A DNA stretch of 64,000 nucleotides from Phoenix dactylifera (Eukaryota > Streptophyta > Magnoliopsida > Arecales > Arecaceae): contig NC_052400.1 in NCBI RefSeq assembly GCF_009389715.1, forward strand, positions 186,001 through 250,000, in the 5' to 3' direction. This document shows, in pieces, positions 11,016 through 24,248 of this stretch. The translations under genes were made by a program, and so were the position numbers. Under the pieces are notes generated by a model. It made no database searches and was not told the DNA's origin. It saw only the letters and a program-made list of their open reading frames with translations. Every line of letters begins with the position of its first letter. Position 1 is the stretch's first letter.

Positions 11016-13814
11016 AATCATTGATTCTAATATAAATTATTATATATATTAAAAACAAATGATGTCCAGCTAACAATCTCTTGTCTGTTTATCTTTTACT
11101 GGTGTTATCTATTTCTGAGGTCTAACCCAAGTCAGATTCTCTTGATCTTGTCATGACTCCTATTTTTCTCCGCCCTACACCCATTTCTGCAGTTATTTCA
11201 CTTTAAAAGAAAACCATAATTTTTGCCTCTTATTAATAATTTTACCTTTTCTTCTCCTTTTTGACTTAATATACATGCAATGCGCATGTCGACTGGACTA
11301 GGAGTCAAACTCTGGCTGATGCAAATACATATCAAATGACAGAAATGTTGGGATAACTGCAACATATTTGCTGAACATGCCAAAGTGATAATCTTTTCTT
11401 CCACCTTATTTGACTTCTTTTTGGGTCTGGAAGTCTTTAGATTCCAAGTAGATTATTGGGTCTATGTGCAATGGAGACCAAGGAAATCATATGTTTGGGT
11501 CTAAATGTCTTTGAGGTGGAGACTAATTTTTTTATCGATTTTTCTGTTCTTTCCATTATTATCATTTCAGCCATATTACTTTTGTGATAAGTCTGTCTTA
11601 GTACTTTCTCCATCATCAATGAAATCTACAACATGTGTTTTTGACATCTCCTTTGCAAGTGTCCCTAAATAATATAACTACAAGTACGGATCATACTAAT
11701 GAAGAATGGGAAAGAGTTACTTTCCTAAATTTAAGAAAGCAATACAAAAACATGAAAGACAAGCTATAAATATACAGAATAAGCTCAAGGGGTCAATATA
11801 GAAACAATTTTGCCTCCCGCTTGACATGGCACTGATGAAGTGCTAGCTACTCCATTTGTTAGGACAAGGCATGCTATGGATTTATCACTGGAATATTGTG
11901 AATAGTCAGATATAACACTGTAGCAATCCTGGAGTAACTGCTTAGCCTTTTGAGCAAATTGACATTTGCAAGGAAGCTGATATTCTCAGTTCCTTCTGCA
12001 ATGTATATAGAGGTTGGAGACAGGAGCACATGACTGCCATGATGCTTTGGAGATGGTTATACCGTTGGACATTCAAGGTCTGGAGGTGATTAAGAGCCTA
12101 TTTAGGTAAGAATAATCATCTATGAAATTCAAATTGAGGCAATCAAGAGCTATAAGAAGAAAAAGTGGCATGAGAAGAATTAGAGCTCATTAAGAATCCA
12201 AGTGCCAAATAGTTATTGGATAAGAAAAGCATTCTAGGGCTTTTAGAGAAAAATCTCAATATGAAAGATTGGAGAAAAAGACCATTCAGAATTTATGCAC
12301 CTTGGCACCTCCTAGCATTCAAAACTTGTTAGTTTGATTTTTATGAAGATTTTTCAGCTTTTGTTTGTTAAATGGGAAAGTGGTAGTTCAACCATGGTAG
12401 CATAAGTTCATTGCTTCGTTCTTAGTTGTAGTTTCTTCCAAAGACTTAAAAGTGTTTCTTCCTGATTTCATGTTTTCTAAAACACTATATTATATATATA
12501 ATATGAATTTTTATGCATTTTCTTACTTACGATATTGTCTGTTATAGGTTAATGATTTCTCATTTCTTACTTCTAATTCCTTTTTAGACATAACAGGATG
12601 AAAATTACTTATTAGAGGGTTTGATCTACTTTCCTTTTGTCAATTGTGCAGGTTTGTCAAGTCCCCTCGTAGTCCAGTTTATCCAAAAAATTATCATGGA
12701 CTCTGCATGTCAAACAAGAACTACATGGGAAATAACAATTTAGAAGAACAAAGGATTTACCTCGTGAGGTACATTGAAATTGGAAAATGACAAACGAAAA
12801 CCAGAAAAGATAGAACATGCTCTTCATGTAGGCCGTATTGCCTAACTTGATGCCCGTCCAACATCTCCCATCAAAGGAGTAATAACTCCGTTCTCCGTCA
12901 TATTCTCAACTTTTCCCTACTCCAACAAGCATACTTCAATTTCCTTCACTGTCCTGACAGCTCTTTGACTTCATTCTTCTCTCCCACCAATTGCGCATTC
13001 CGTCAAGCACCTGGTACTCGTTCCGCCTCTGTGCATCAGACCAGCCCCAACGAACTTCCCTCGTTAGTTCGACACCACGGTGTTCATCTTGACACGATCC
13101 TGTCCCCACGCCTGTGGTTTGATCTCAAAGTCAGAATCTTTTCAAGACCCAATCCCGGTCTTCCCATCAAGAAATGCATTGAAGTCCAACGCACTAGAAG
13201 AAATCAGATACTAAACTTGGATACGAACGCGGACAGCGATAAAGATATTTATATTTATAGTTTACTAATTTTTTTTGAATACAAATATATTTGGTATAGT
13301 TATTTTTACTTTAAAAAAATGAATATGGATGTCGATAAAGAAAGTAGTAGTTATAGTAAAGATAGTGAAAAAAGTGGTAGTATAGATGGCAACTCTACTG
13401 TTACAAAATAGTCAATTAGCAACAAAATATTTTTCTGCAAATCATAATTTATTGATAGTAAGTACCATAACGCAATGAAATGAAAAGTTTGTTGTGAAAT
13501 ATCTCTTGAATAATATTTTTTGTGGCGAAATATAGTCTCGTTGCTAGTTTTTGTAATCAGGTGTGACAATTTAATACTTTTTGCAACAAGATACCATTGT
13601 TGTAAATACCACGATGATATATTCTAGTCACTAATAAGTTATTAATTTAATAACGTTATTAGAATCATTTCCAAATATATATTTGTAGATATAAAAAGTA
13701 AAAAAAGTAACTATATTTTTTTGCTTTTAGGTGATAAAAGTATTGTTGCTAATGCTTTTATATTTAGTGTCAAATAGTTTTCATCATAAATAGATTTTGA
13801 TTTTTTGACAAGGA
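11016..13814. other. Gene-poor intergenic sequence
   Basis: I find no supported gene. An open frame at 12965-13411 has no recognisable domain and runs into low-complexity text. From about 13350 the sequence becomes very AT-rich with recurring TTGCTAA and TTGTTAC words, like the start of segment X. Confidence 0.45.
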
Positions 13815-16458
13815 TAATATTTTATTGCTAAATGTTTATTTGTTGATAACTTTTACTATTCTTGTCACCAAACATAGACTATTTAATGATAAAGTGTGTT
13901 TTGTTACCAATACTTCATTGTGTAAATTTATGATAAAATAGTTTCTCATTGCTAATTATTTATATAATTTTTAGTGATAATGATATATCATTGTTAGATA
14001 AATGTTTACCGGCAGCATATTTAATTTTATTGGAGAATACTAAATACTTGGCAGTCAACTAACTTTTGTCACCTATATTTCATTTTATAACTTTTATGAT
14101 AAAACAGTTTTTACTACTAATTATTTATAATTTATTTTTATGAAGAGCGATAAATTAATTTAATTTTTTGAAAAATATTTTAAATTTTTTGATGATGATA
14201 ATATTTTTGACTAAATATTTATTTGTTAGAGATATAAAAGATTTTGTTGCGAAATATAGGCTATTTGCACTGATTAGGTTTCGCCATGCTTTCTTGTATT
14301 ATTCTATTACTGATTACTTATGGATTTTTTTAGATGAGTTAGTTACATCAATGATATCAAATTTTACTTTTCTTTTTTTCTGCGACAAATTCCTTTTCGC
14401 TCCAACTGAATTTGATTTTAACAAAGATAACATTTTCATCACTTAAGATAAAATTTTATGCTGTCTCGTTACTCAAATTTTTCTTTCAATTACTCAATTA
14501 TGTTTTTAAAAAAATAACTAGATTAAATGTCCTATTTTACTCAAATCTGATCCAATTCGTTTATTAAACAAGTTGCAGAAGTCATGTTTGGTTAAGATTA
14601 ATTTTTTTTTTTTTTTTTAGTTTTAGGAGGGAACCTATGTGGAGATTCCACAGAGACGAAGATGTGCGGAAGGTTACAAGCGTACGTGTTTCGTCCAGTG
14701 CAAGACTTTAGTGGTCTCGTTCTCATTCATGGCCTCTGAAAGGATTGATCTCCTAATTTTCTTCTGGGTGGAACATTGACTAGTTCCAGCCAACCAGCTT
14801 TGCATGAAACTACGGGCTCCACTACATGACAAGTAGCCTAAATTTGGATGGGGCCCACGGGAAGAACGCTGCACTTTGGAAATAGCTTGTTCTTGTAGCG
14901 TGGAACTTCTAAATTTTGGAAAACTTTTGTTTAATGGATAGAGTGCATGCGGATGAGGGCCATCCAATTACCGGTGCTTTCTCTTCTCTCTGCCATACAA
15001 AGGTAGAAAGAAGATCCACAATCTCTCTATGCTATACTGTCTGCATACCAGAATGCTATACAACGCCTGATGGCCGTCATCAAGTGATGAATATCAACAG
15101 CGATATGTTATGTATGCCACTCAAAGCTCTAAAAAAACCAATATACCCTTTTCACTTAATTTTTCTCTTCCTCTTCTGTGTCTTCTTCAACCTCTTTTGT
15201 GTCTTCTTCATTTTTTTTTTCTTTTTTTTTGCTTTAACATGATGCCTAATATAAAGCCAATGCAATAGATAAAAAATGTATCAGATGCTATTGATTATTA
15301 TTCTTTTAGCTTCGATTATGTGGAGAATCTGGATAGTAGCATATGGAGGGGGACATCTGGATTGTATGCACAGAGATGTTAACTTTGTGTAGGGACATCT
15401 TAATTGCGTGCACAAAGATGTTAACCATTTGGAGAATTACTTAGGTTCTTAATGTTATTATCTTTCTATTTTTTATTTCATTAGCAGGCAAATAAAATCT
15501 CCGATTTCAACGTTTGGAAGTAGGAGCGGTATCATCTCATTTTCTTAGCATTTAAATAAATTTTGGGTGCCCAAGGCTGATTCATGGTGATATTTAAATT
15601 CGTTTAGAGATCCTCATCTCATACAGCGGAGCGGTATAATACGAGACCATAACCTTTTTTTACATTGAATTTAACTAAATGATCAATATTTAGAATACTT
15701 GAGCACTGACCCACCGAGGCAAAGATTTAAGGCTTTAGTTCAAGCCCATCATGCAGGATTCAGCCGACATAACCAAGTATGAGATTGGTAGCTCATCATC
15801 TTTTTATTTAATAACTTAGTTTGCAAAATTCATTATCAATAAAAATTTCTAATTTGCATTTCTTGCATTTCATTATACCCATCTTTTTTCCAATAAATGA
15901 ATAATGGTTTAGGATCACCCCTTCTTCTTGCGCCAAAGATCTTACATTTCCGAAGGAATTGGAGCTACATTTCTTTTCAATTTCCATTCAAGAGTTCCTA
16001 TGTGTTTCCACGCCCTTTTTTTGAGACCTCGAAAAATAATGAAATGGACAAATTCCTTTTCTTAGGAACACATACAAGAAAAAGGATAATGGTAACCCCA
16101 CCATTAACTACTTCATTTTCATTTATTAATTTAATAGTAATAGAAATACATGTCCTACCGAGACAGAATTTGTAACTTGCTATCCTCTTGCCTAGCAGGC
16201 AAAAATTTATCTCTGTTCAAAGACTGATTGATTTAACAACAACTAGTGGTCCTCTAAGCACCAAGACGGAGTGTTTCACTTAGTTAGCCCACTAGCATAA
16301 TTTTTTATGCAAGCATCATGAGTACATGAACATCGTGGGAATTAGAGGACATAGAAGTCTCCATTTGGTCACTGATATGATGGTCTTCTCGTCAACCCAA
16401 TGTCTCGGCCGAGCTCTCGCCAGCGCAGACAAGTCTCCGTAGTCAGCCGCTGTCGTCC

Positions 16459-16509
16459 AACAAAGTCATTTTTTTTTTTTGATTTGGAACAAAGGAACAA
16501 AGTCATTTT
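16459..16509 (-). mobile_element. 23-bp poly(A)-tailed micro-retroposon
   Basis: Unit 1 carries 23 extra bases (16473-16495) flanked by two copies of AACAAAGTCATTTT (16459-16472 and 16496-16509). Unit 3 has one copy and no insert near 59207-59220. On the minus strand the insert reads CCTTTGTTCCAAATC followed by eight A. A poly(A) tail plus a 14-bp target duplication is the signature of target-primed reverse transcription of a severely 5'-truncated RNA. Confidence 0.65.
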
Positions 16510-16689
16510 CTTGGATGGAAATACCACGCGCATGCGACGTTCAAAGCCATGTTGGTGACTGTACAACCTACTCGGGCAATCCTCGTATTACATTCGCATC
16601 GACCGTCTAAACCAGACATGAAATAGGAATGAACCCGATTTTCTTCATCGTTTTTGGATCTCTTAAAATGCTCGTAGGTAGCGTGTATT

Positions 16690-17039
16690 TTATTTTAAAA
16701 ACATTTGCTCACACAGTTCTTGCATTAATACAGCCAACAGTCATGAGAAAAAAAAAAATAGCAGAGAGAATGAGCAACTACATAACTTTTCCATAGGATC
16801 TCTTTTGAGTGCCGAGCAACAAAGGAGGTAATCTAGTTTGCGGTTTTGTTTGCCTTCCTATACACATGAGCGGCCTGAAAGGAGCCACAATTTCTCACTA
16901 GCTTGCGAATATTATAGAGCAACAAATGTCCATCTCTATACCTATGCTTGTTCCATATCCACTCGATCACCAATACAGAGTATCCTTTAAGGCAAATGCT
17001 ATCCGCACTCAAAATACGTCCTGCATTTATGATATCCTC
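16690..17039 (-). mobile_element. LINE 3' fragment with RNase H domain, part 1
   Basis: Read on the minus strand, this encodes the end of an L1-type plant LINE RNase H domain, including a HVYRKAN stretch equal to the family HIYREAN signature, then a tail ending in A-rich sequence. The rest of the domain lies at 27277-27473, beyond an LTR-element fossil inserted with target duplication TCCTC. The paralogous fragment in unit 3 is 59332-59640. It contains stop codons and is not functional. Confidence 0.7.
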
Positions 17040-17491
17040 TGTTGTCCAATTTTTGTTTATCTAAAAATACGCTAAATAGATCGTTGTTAGAACTGACAAA
17101 CAAAGTTTAATTTAATTTTACTCTTACCTTTTCTACTCGAAGAATAGTGGTCGTAAGAGGTCGATCCGTTGGGACGCGCTGAAGACGTGGGGACGGCGTT
17201 GGCAGCGACGCGGACGAACGCCTGATGTGGAAGGCTGGCTGAGATGTGCCGGCTGGTTGCTTGCATGGCACGGGAGAGCTGGCTCGGTGGGGATGCAGGC
17301 TGGACGTGGAGACGTGCTGGAAAGCTGGCTGGCATGCTGGGATGAGTTGAGCTCAAACCCAATGTTATTGGGTCTCTTGGATTACTTGCATTCAAACACA
17401 AATATAACGTTAATTAGTTAATTTTATCATTAATGATTAGCTATAATACTAATTCAGATGGTACGATGATTGCACTTTTGTGCTCTCATCA
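17040..17491 (-). repeat. Left (3') LTR of the gypsy-type fossil
   Basis: On the minus strand it starts TGATGAGAGC and ends TTGGACAACA, giving TG...CA ends. It is much shorter than its partner at 25431-27276, but both ends of the two LTRs align well. Confidence 0.78.
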
Positions 17492-17500
17492 TACCCCCCA
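17492..17500 (-). promoter_or_regulatory. Polypurine tract of the gypsy-type fossil
   Basis: On the minus strand the bases just before the 3' LTR read TTGGGGGGTA, the usual place and composition of a plus-strand primer tract. Confidence 0.55.
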
Positions 17501-19142
17501 ACTAGCTTATTGCTAGTCTCTAGTAATTTAGTGCGAAAATGATAAAATGAGAGTGCAAAAGTTTTATTTTTATTTTTAGTATTAATTATTATATAGATAT
17601 ATATGAACTAAAATAAATACTCACTTTCGTAGAGCATTACGATTGCACTTAGCACGTGCAACAAGCCTTTAAAACCATAGGTTACCCTAGTGGACGAGTG
17701 TTGTCTCGTGAGGGTTTGCAGTGAAGTTACCCACAAACTTCAATCCCAAAATAAAATTTGTTTTATGAAATGAAAGTCTAATTTCAAGTACATAAATGAT
17801 AAGAATTTCAAAAATACACAAAGTTTTAATTACTAAGTAGCCCAAATTCTAGATTAATATGCAATTTAAGTTGAAGTCATTAAGTTTTCCATTAGGGAGT
17901 TGTAAGACTTATTTATACTTGAGTGCTCAGAGAAGTCTGGACCATCCACAAGTTAAGGTTTTGGATCTCCAAAATATCGCTAATGCTAGTAGTTTTTAAG
18001 AATTGGTTGGACAAGACCTATTTGCTGATTCAAAATCATCTTATCTGCAGGATTTCGAGAGCTGTGGATGTTTACTTTAATACCTCATGGGCTTTATTTG
18101 TAATATTCTAGTTTACTCGAATTTTTGCAACGATGGCTTTCACACTATTGTCTTTCTTAAGGTCAATATACATAATTTTTTTTTCTTTCAAGAAACATGA
18201 TAATGTATATATTGTGCACTTTTACTCCTGTGATGATTCCTCCATGTAGCGAGCAATTAGTCGACAATTTTCACACCAGTTGGCATGAGGTGTCGGGCAT
18301 CAAGACTCCCCTACAAATCTATGCTCGGGTTCCTCATCACAAGCCCGCTGACCTTTGACAATAGGTAGCCCTTTTCGATGTACCTGACTAAATCCACCAT
18401 TTTATTTTTTATTTATTATTTATTATTATTATTATTATTTTTTTGTGAATCAGAAAAAGATGGTTCATCAGGATTCGAGGTTGCTACCATATTCTCAACA
18501 CAATGTCGAACCTATACCTTAGAAATGCAGGTCAGATGTGTTGTGAAATTCAAAACACTAATTAGCTTACAGCTCACTAAAAGAAACTTAATAAAAAGAA
18601 CTTACTTTGCACTACTTTCGACTAGTCATTGGGCTCTTAGATTTTATATACCTTGTGTGTTGTACAGAAATAATATTTTTTTTATTTTGGATTTTTTTAT
18701 TTTAAATGTTTAAAAACACCCCCAAACCTAAATCTAACATTGTCCTCAATCTTAAAAAAAATTTAAAGCAGTAATAGAACAGAGAAGAAGTTACCTGATA
18801 TGGGTAGGTAAATTGGCAATTGGGGCAAAAACCCTCAAACCTGCATGTTAGTAATTTATTGAATTTTTTATTATTATTATATTTTTTTATTTTTTTATTT
18901 TTTTATAATATTTATATGTTGGGTTGCCTCCCAAGAGCGCTAAGTTTTATATTTTCAGCCAGACAAAATGTAAATTCATTTATTTTTCAACCATTATCTA
19001 AGAATGGTTTTGGAAGAGTCCGAGGAAAAATAGTCGGCTGATAACGATTTATGCTCATAAGGGAAACAGAATTAGGGAGCGCATGCTCGACCCCTTCCTC
19101 GAAATGGGCAAGGTAAGCCTCTAAAGGGTCCTTACTATAAGT
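17501..19142 (-). other. Internal non-coding part of the gypsy-type fossil
   Basis: No coding domain is recognisable between the polypurine tract and the protease-like part. The stretch is AT-rich, with a (TTA)n microsatellite near 18415-18440 and T-rich runs near 18870-18910. Confidence 0.45.
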
Positions 19143-19808
19143 TTATAAGAAAGTCTCCTGAACCAGACTTTCAATCATGTCAACTTCATTGATTTCTTCA
19201 TCGTCTGGTGGTTGTTTATTTATGTTGAAGATATTAAGCTCGACTTTCATGTTGCCAAAAGATAACTTCAGCATGCCATTTCGACAATTTATCACAGCAT
19301 CTGCTGTGGCTAAAAAATGTCTACCTAAAATTATAGGTGTGTGACTGTCTGGATGTATTATAGGTTTGGTCTCAAGGATAACGAAGTCCACAGGATAGTG
19401 AAACTCGTTTACCTTCACTATTACATCCTTCACAATCCTCTTGGGATACTTCACCGTCCTATCTGCTAAGGAAAGGATAATATTTGTGGGCTTTAATTTT
19501 TCCAAACCTAACTTTTGGTACACATAGTAGGGAAGTAGGTTCACACTGGCTCCTAAATCTAATAGGGCTCTCTGGATGATCGTCTCTCCTATTTTTATTT
19601 CAATGGTGGGGCAACCAAGGTCTTTGAATTTTGGGGCAATCTGTTGTTGAATGAGAGATGAGGCTTGTGCAGCCATAACAGCTTGCCTAGGAATGCTGGT
19701 TTTTCTTTTGACCTTGGTGAGGTATTTCAAGAATTTTGTATAGGAGGAAATTTGTCTTATGGCATCGAGAAAAGGTATATTTATTTGAACAGTTTTAAAG
19801 ACTTCCAT
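19143..19808 (-). pseudogene. Retroviral-type aspartic protease part of the gypsy-type fossil
   Basis: A retropepsin-like domain with LLDLGASVNLLP in the active-site position, ILGRHFLATADA near the second conserved motif, and an ILSLADRTVKYP stretch typical of plant Athila/Tat-type gag-protease proteins. It belongs to the fossil at 17040-27276. Confidence 0.75.
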
Positions 19809-20234
19809 TATTTCATCAAAGTTAGATTGTTTCTTAGAGTCCTAAAGTCTACCGGGAAAGGGAACCTTAGGTTTGTATGTTTCTATGGGTTCTTCCTTTT
19901 TTTTTTCTGTTCTTGACCCCTTTTTGAATAGGGTTCTTATTTGATTCATTCTTATTTTCTTTTACGTGTTCAGAAAGTTGGACTTTCTTATTCACTTGCT
20001 TGTCAGACCTTAAAGTAATAATTGCCTGGACTTCATGGGTCGAATTAATTTCCACTGACCTCTCTGACCTTGATTTTGTTGTCTACTAGGGTTAGACACT
20101 GGTTGACTAGGTAGTTCACCTTTCTTCCTATCCCCTAGAGAGTTTGCTATTTGGCTTAGACTAACTTCAAGTTTTGCAATTGCTTGCGTATAGAATTGGT
20201 TAGTCTGGGCTTGGGCTATATTGGTCTGTTGTTG

Positions 20235-20902
20235 TTACTCGATAAAATCTTGTTGTTGTTTCATCATATTAACCATCATGGTTTCTAATGGTGAAGGTTG
20301 CTGTAGGATAGGGGCATTATAAGAAGGTACAGATGGAACCAAAGGTTGGTTCATTTGTGATGGACCTATCCTGCGGAAGTTGTTCTGAAAATCTGGTAGA
20401 CCACCTTGATGTTGAATAGGTTCATTTTGCTTATATGAGAAATTTGGGTGGAACCTATTATCAGGGTGGTAAACTGGGTTGAACGAGTTGGGAGTGGGCT
20501 TCTTGAAGGCACTATATGAATTTAGAGCATTTGCTTGCTCGGCCTTTATGGTGGGCAGATTAGGGCAGCACTCCACTAGATGTTCCGGACTGTTACACAA
20601 GACACATAAACTATGTGACTCGTGATCCACTTTCATGATGAGATTTAGCTCTTTATATAAACTCGAACTAGTGGAAACAGTGAAAACATCAAATTTTTTA
20701 CTTAAATTGTTCACTCCAGTATCCAGATTGAATATGACATTTTTGAGGTCTGGGTCTGTTTTTATTTCATAATTATCTGGTTTTCTAGACCCGAACTCAT
20801 CTCTGTTTACTTCCTCACCATAGCTATTTTGGGCGTTCTTGGCTAAGTCAACAAGAAATTCATAGGCTTGATCCGGGGTTTGGTTCATGAACCTACCCTT
20901 GT
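20235..20902 (-). pseudogene. Gag C-terminal part with zinc knuckle, gypsy-type fossil
   Basis: A gag-like part with MNQTPDQAYEFL and a CxxC...H...C zinc-knuckle-like stretch (LCVLCNSPEHLVECCP), followed by a proline- and glutamine-rich tail. It lies immediately beyond the nested solo LTR and belongs to the same fossil as the gag part at 23646-24248. Confidence 0.7.
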
Positions 20903-23583
20903 TGATAGTCAACTTTAAAGACCACGCAATAGCACGTATCTAGTAGGATAGTGATTACGGGTATCGATCCACAGGGATTGGGGTACAGTTATTTTTCTTA
21001 AAAATAAAAATATTTAAAAGGAAGAGTTTGTGAAGAAAATTAAGCTAAGAAATTTAATAAAAGAAAATGCAATTAAAAGGATATCAGTTTAGAGAATCTA
21101 GGGCAAGGAATTCACCACTAACATCGGAACAAGGGTTATTTATATTTTATTTCGTTCTTGGATTAACATGCAAATTGGCTACAAGCCTAATAAACATTTA
21201 AATAAAAATTCACAAAAGTAATTTGGGCATAATCCATCTTCAGTTGGCATGAAATATCTACCCTAATCTAAGGTGGCAGCACATCGCATCTTCCCTAAGC
21301 ATGGACTATCTTATATTTACTTAGTGATCATGAAGAACAGTTGTATAAACATCATATTTAAAATCACAGAAATTAAATATGAGATGAAATAAAATATTCA
21401 TTAGAAGCAAAATAAGGTTTATACAACTCCAAGAATAGAAATCAAAATATAAAACCCTTGGCCCTTTGCTAGGGCTACATCCGGCCCTAGTGAGGAATTT
21501 AAGCTTCCATGCAGTGGAGGATGGCAGCAGCAGCACAGCAGCGGGCTCCCGTCACTTTCTTCTCTTCCTCTTGTGATTCCCCTGAGATCGATTCCTTTCT
21601 TTGGGAAATCATTCCCAAAATGCCCAGAAACTCTTCTCCCTCCTCTGTCTTCTGCGGGATTTTGGCCTCCGAAGAGCTTGCCGAAGAGGAGTTGGGAACA
21701 GCCCCCGGTGGGGGAAGAGGGATGCCCCCCCGATGGGGAAGGAGGAATGAATCGACTCCCTTTTTATAGCCTGCCCACGTCTCTCTCCTCCCCTCTTTTG
21801 AATCAAGGATAAGGATGCAGAGGATCATGTGGACGTTGGGAGATTACATGGAATCAAGCCGGAAGAGGATGGGATCCCGTGGATTATGCAAAGGATTTGG
21901 CTTTGTTTCTTAACAAGGCCCTGTTCGTTGGACGCAGGAGATCACCCATGGTTGGCTGGGTCAATCCGGGAGAAGAGGAGAGTCAGGAGATAATCAGTCT
22001 AAAATGATGGGAAGAAGTTGGGAGTCGTTGGATTCATCAAGGTTGGGTGGATAGGCTGGCACTCTAAGGCTCTGTTCCGAAACAGGGGAGGAGGATGAAT
22101 CTTTGATTTGCGGTTGTGGATAAGCTCAATCCGGAACACTGACTGGTTCGGAGCTAGGATCTGGGGTGAATACGTGGATGAGGCTGAATACAAGCGGCTG
22201 TTGGCTTGGTTCATGGCCGTGGAAGGTGAACACGGGCACGAGGGAAATCTGGGAAGGTTCACTGGCTTGATCCACGGGTGATGGAATTCCGTTCCAAATG
22301 GGATAAGATCTAGGAAGATGATGTGGATGCTGGGGAGATTGGTTTCGTTCATGGGATACGGGAGGAAAGGAAGACGGTTGGGATGCTGGGTTTATCCGTG
22401 GGAGGATGGAGTGGACCATGGTCGCTGAGACTTTGCTCTGTTTTTGGACACAGGGGATCCCATGCGAATGTGGAGCAAGGGAGATGATTTGTGAGAAGAA
22501 ATCTGGAACGATGGGGCGGTAATCTTTGAGTTCGGTTAAGGAAGAGATGCTCACTGGCTGGGAAGAAGTTGTTCCGCAGATGATTCGGGAGGATGAAGAT
22601 GAATACGGAGACGTGGAAGCTAGGGAGATATTTGCGGATGGGAAGGAAACAGAGGAGGCTGTGAACGGTGGATAAGAATTGAAGTTGGTTGGGAGATGAT
22701 AGGATGTTATCCGGAGTGATATTGGCTCATGGAAAGAAGGAAATGGCTGGGAGATGATGAGGTTTCGGATGCTGAACCGGACGCGTGGGAAGATGAGCTG
22801 GGACATTGAAGAGGATGTGAGGATGGCTGCTGGGACGTTGGGATAAGGTTGATTGCAAGAACAGGGGAGATACCGTGTGAGATTTCTCATGTGGATGGTT
22901 GAATCAGGCATATCCGAACGCGAACGGGATGAAGGGAATTCGGATAAGGAATACCCTGATATGCTGGGAGGAATCCGGGATGATGGAGTTGGGATGAGGA
23001 TGCAGATGGGCTTTGTTTGGTAAGAAAACGTGGGAGGGATGATTTGCTTGGCATGCATCGCGGGAGAAGCTGACTTGGTTTTGTGGGACACGGGATGCTA
23101 TCCTGGCTGGCAGCGGGATATGGATGAAACGAATCCGAAAGAAGATGAAGTTGCTGGGATTTTGTGGAAGTCTTTGTAGGGTGCTTGGATGCGGAACAGG
23201 GGTTGTGTTTGGGTGTGGGAAGATGTTGTGTGACGAAGGGAATGGGCGCCTGGGACTTGGATTTGATCATGGGATGAAGATGAATTGCGGATGCTGGGGA
23301 TGCCGTGAGTTGGTTTAAGTCCGCGAGGGGGCGTGGTGCTTGCTCTGTTCTTTGGACATGGGAGGGGGAGTGTCGTGGACACGGGTTCAGCTGTAAACGC
23401 GACCTGCACACATTAGACTAGACCAGTAAAATCAAGCAAACTCGAATTATTTCTAATAATTTATTAAAATGCAATGATATAGGAGATTGAATTTTCTTAT
23501 GTTTAAATTTAAAATATATGCGTAAAAATAATGATAAGTGCTATAAGTAAGATATTAATTTATGTATTATTTAGCACTTATCA
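20903..23583 (-). mobile_element. Solo LTR of a related gypsy-type element, nested in gag of another fossil
   Basis: On the minus strand it starts TGATAAGTGC and ends GTTGACTATCA. It is flanked by 5-bp target duplications CTTGT (20898-20902 and 23584-23588). A TATA box (CTATAAAAAG) reads on the minus strand near 21757-21771, placing the promoter in a GC-rich half. No internal region or second LTR is present, so it is a solo LTR of about 2.7 kb. The overlapping long open frames here are compositional. Its layout resembles the LTRs of the element it landed in. Confidence 0.8.
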
Positions 23584-23645
23584 CTTGTGCATGGACTTGA
23601 TCATGTTCCTATGTACTGGAGGTAATCCTTTGTAAAAAAAATGTA

Positions 23646-24248
23646 CTAGATCAGTTTTGTCAAGCCCATGGTGCGGGCACTTGACCAAAAGATCGTGAAA
23701 TCTTTCCCAAAGTTGGAAAATTCTTCCTCAGATTTTTCTCTAAAAGTTCTGATGACATCCTTAATTTTTTCAGTCTTTACCATGGGATAGAATTTAACCA
23801 TGAACTTCCTAGACAGTTGTTCCCATGATGTGATGGAATTAGAAGCAAGAGAATACAACCATGCAGCGGCACGATCCTCTAAAGTCATGGGAAACAACCT
23901 TAATTTAATACCCTCTTCATCTAAGTTTTGATTTCTAAACGTTTGACAGATTGTCAAAAATTTGTTTAGATGAATATACGGTTGTTCCCTCTCAAACCCA
24001 TGAAATTTGGGTAACATGTTTATTGTTGCAGCCCGAATCTCGAATTGGGCTGCATTATTAATTGGTAATACTATGCAAGTAGGGGGACTAGCAGATGCGG
24101 GTGCGAACAACTCATTCAAAGTTCTAATATGTTCACCCATTGTAGAGATTGATGGTTGGTTTACAGTTCGCAGGTTGTGATGAAAAGTTCTGTCAATCTC
24201 AGGATCAAATGGGGTTAACTTATCCCTTAATGACCTTCTACCATGCAT
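23646..24248 (-). pseudogene. Gag N-terminal part, gypsy-type fossil
   Basis: A retrotransposon gag domain with LPKFHGFEREQPYIHL, an RAAAWLYSL stretch and WEQLSRKFMVKFYP, all hallmarks of plant Ty3/gypsy gag. It is the first coding part after the leader of the fossil at 17040-27276. Confidence 0.75.

Noticed and set aside
12965-13411. 148-residue open frame as a small gene
   Set aside because: No domain, homopolymeric Tyr/Ile and Ser/Asp tail, no promoter or paralog support.
14168-14446. Hydrophobic 92-residue open frame conserved at 52744-53001
   Set aside because: Conservation follows from the segmental duplication. AT-rich Phe/Ile/Leu text is expected by chance and the flanks are non-coding repeats.
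21499-23411. Several long proline- and serine-rich open frames on both strands
   Set aside because: They lie wholly within a solo LTR with GC-rich composition, and no domain is recognisable.
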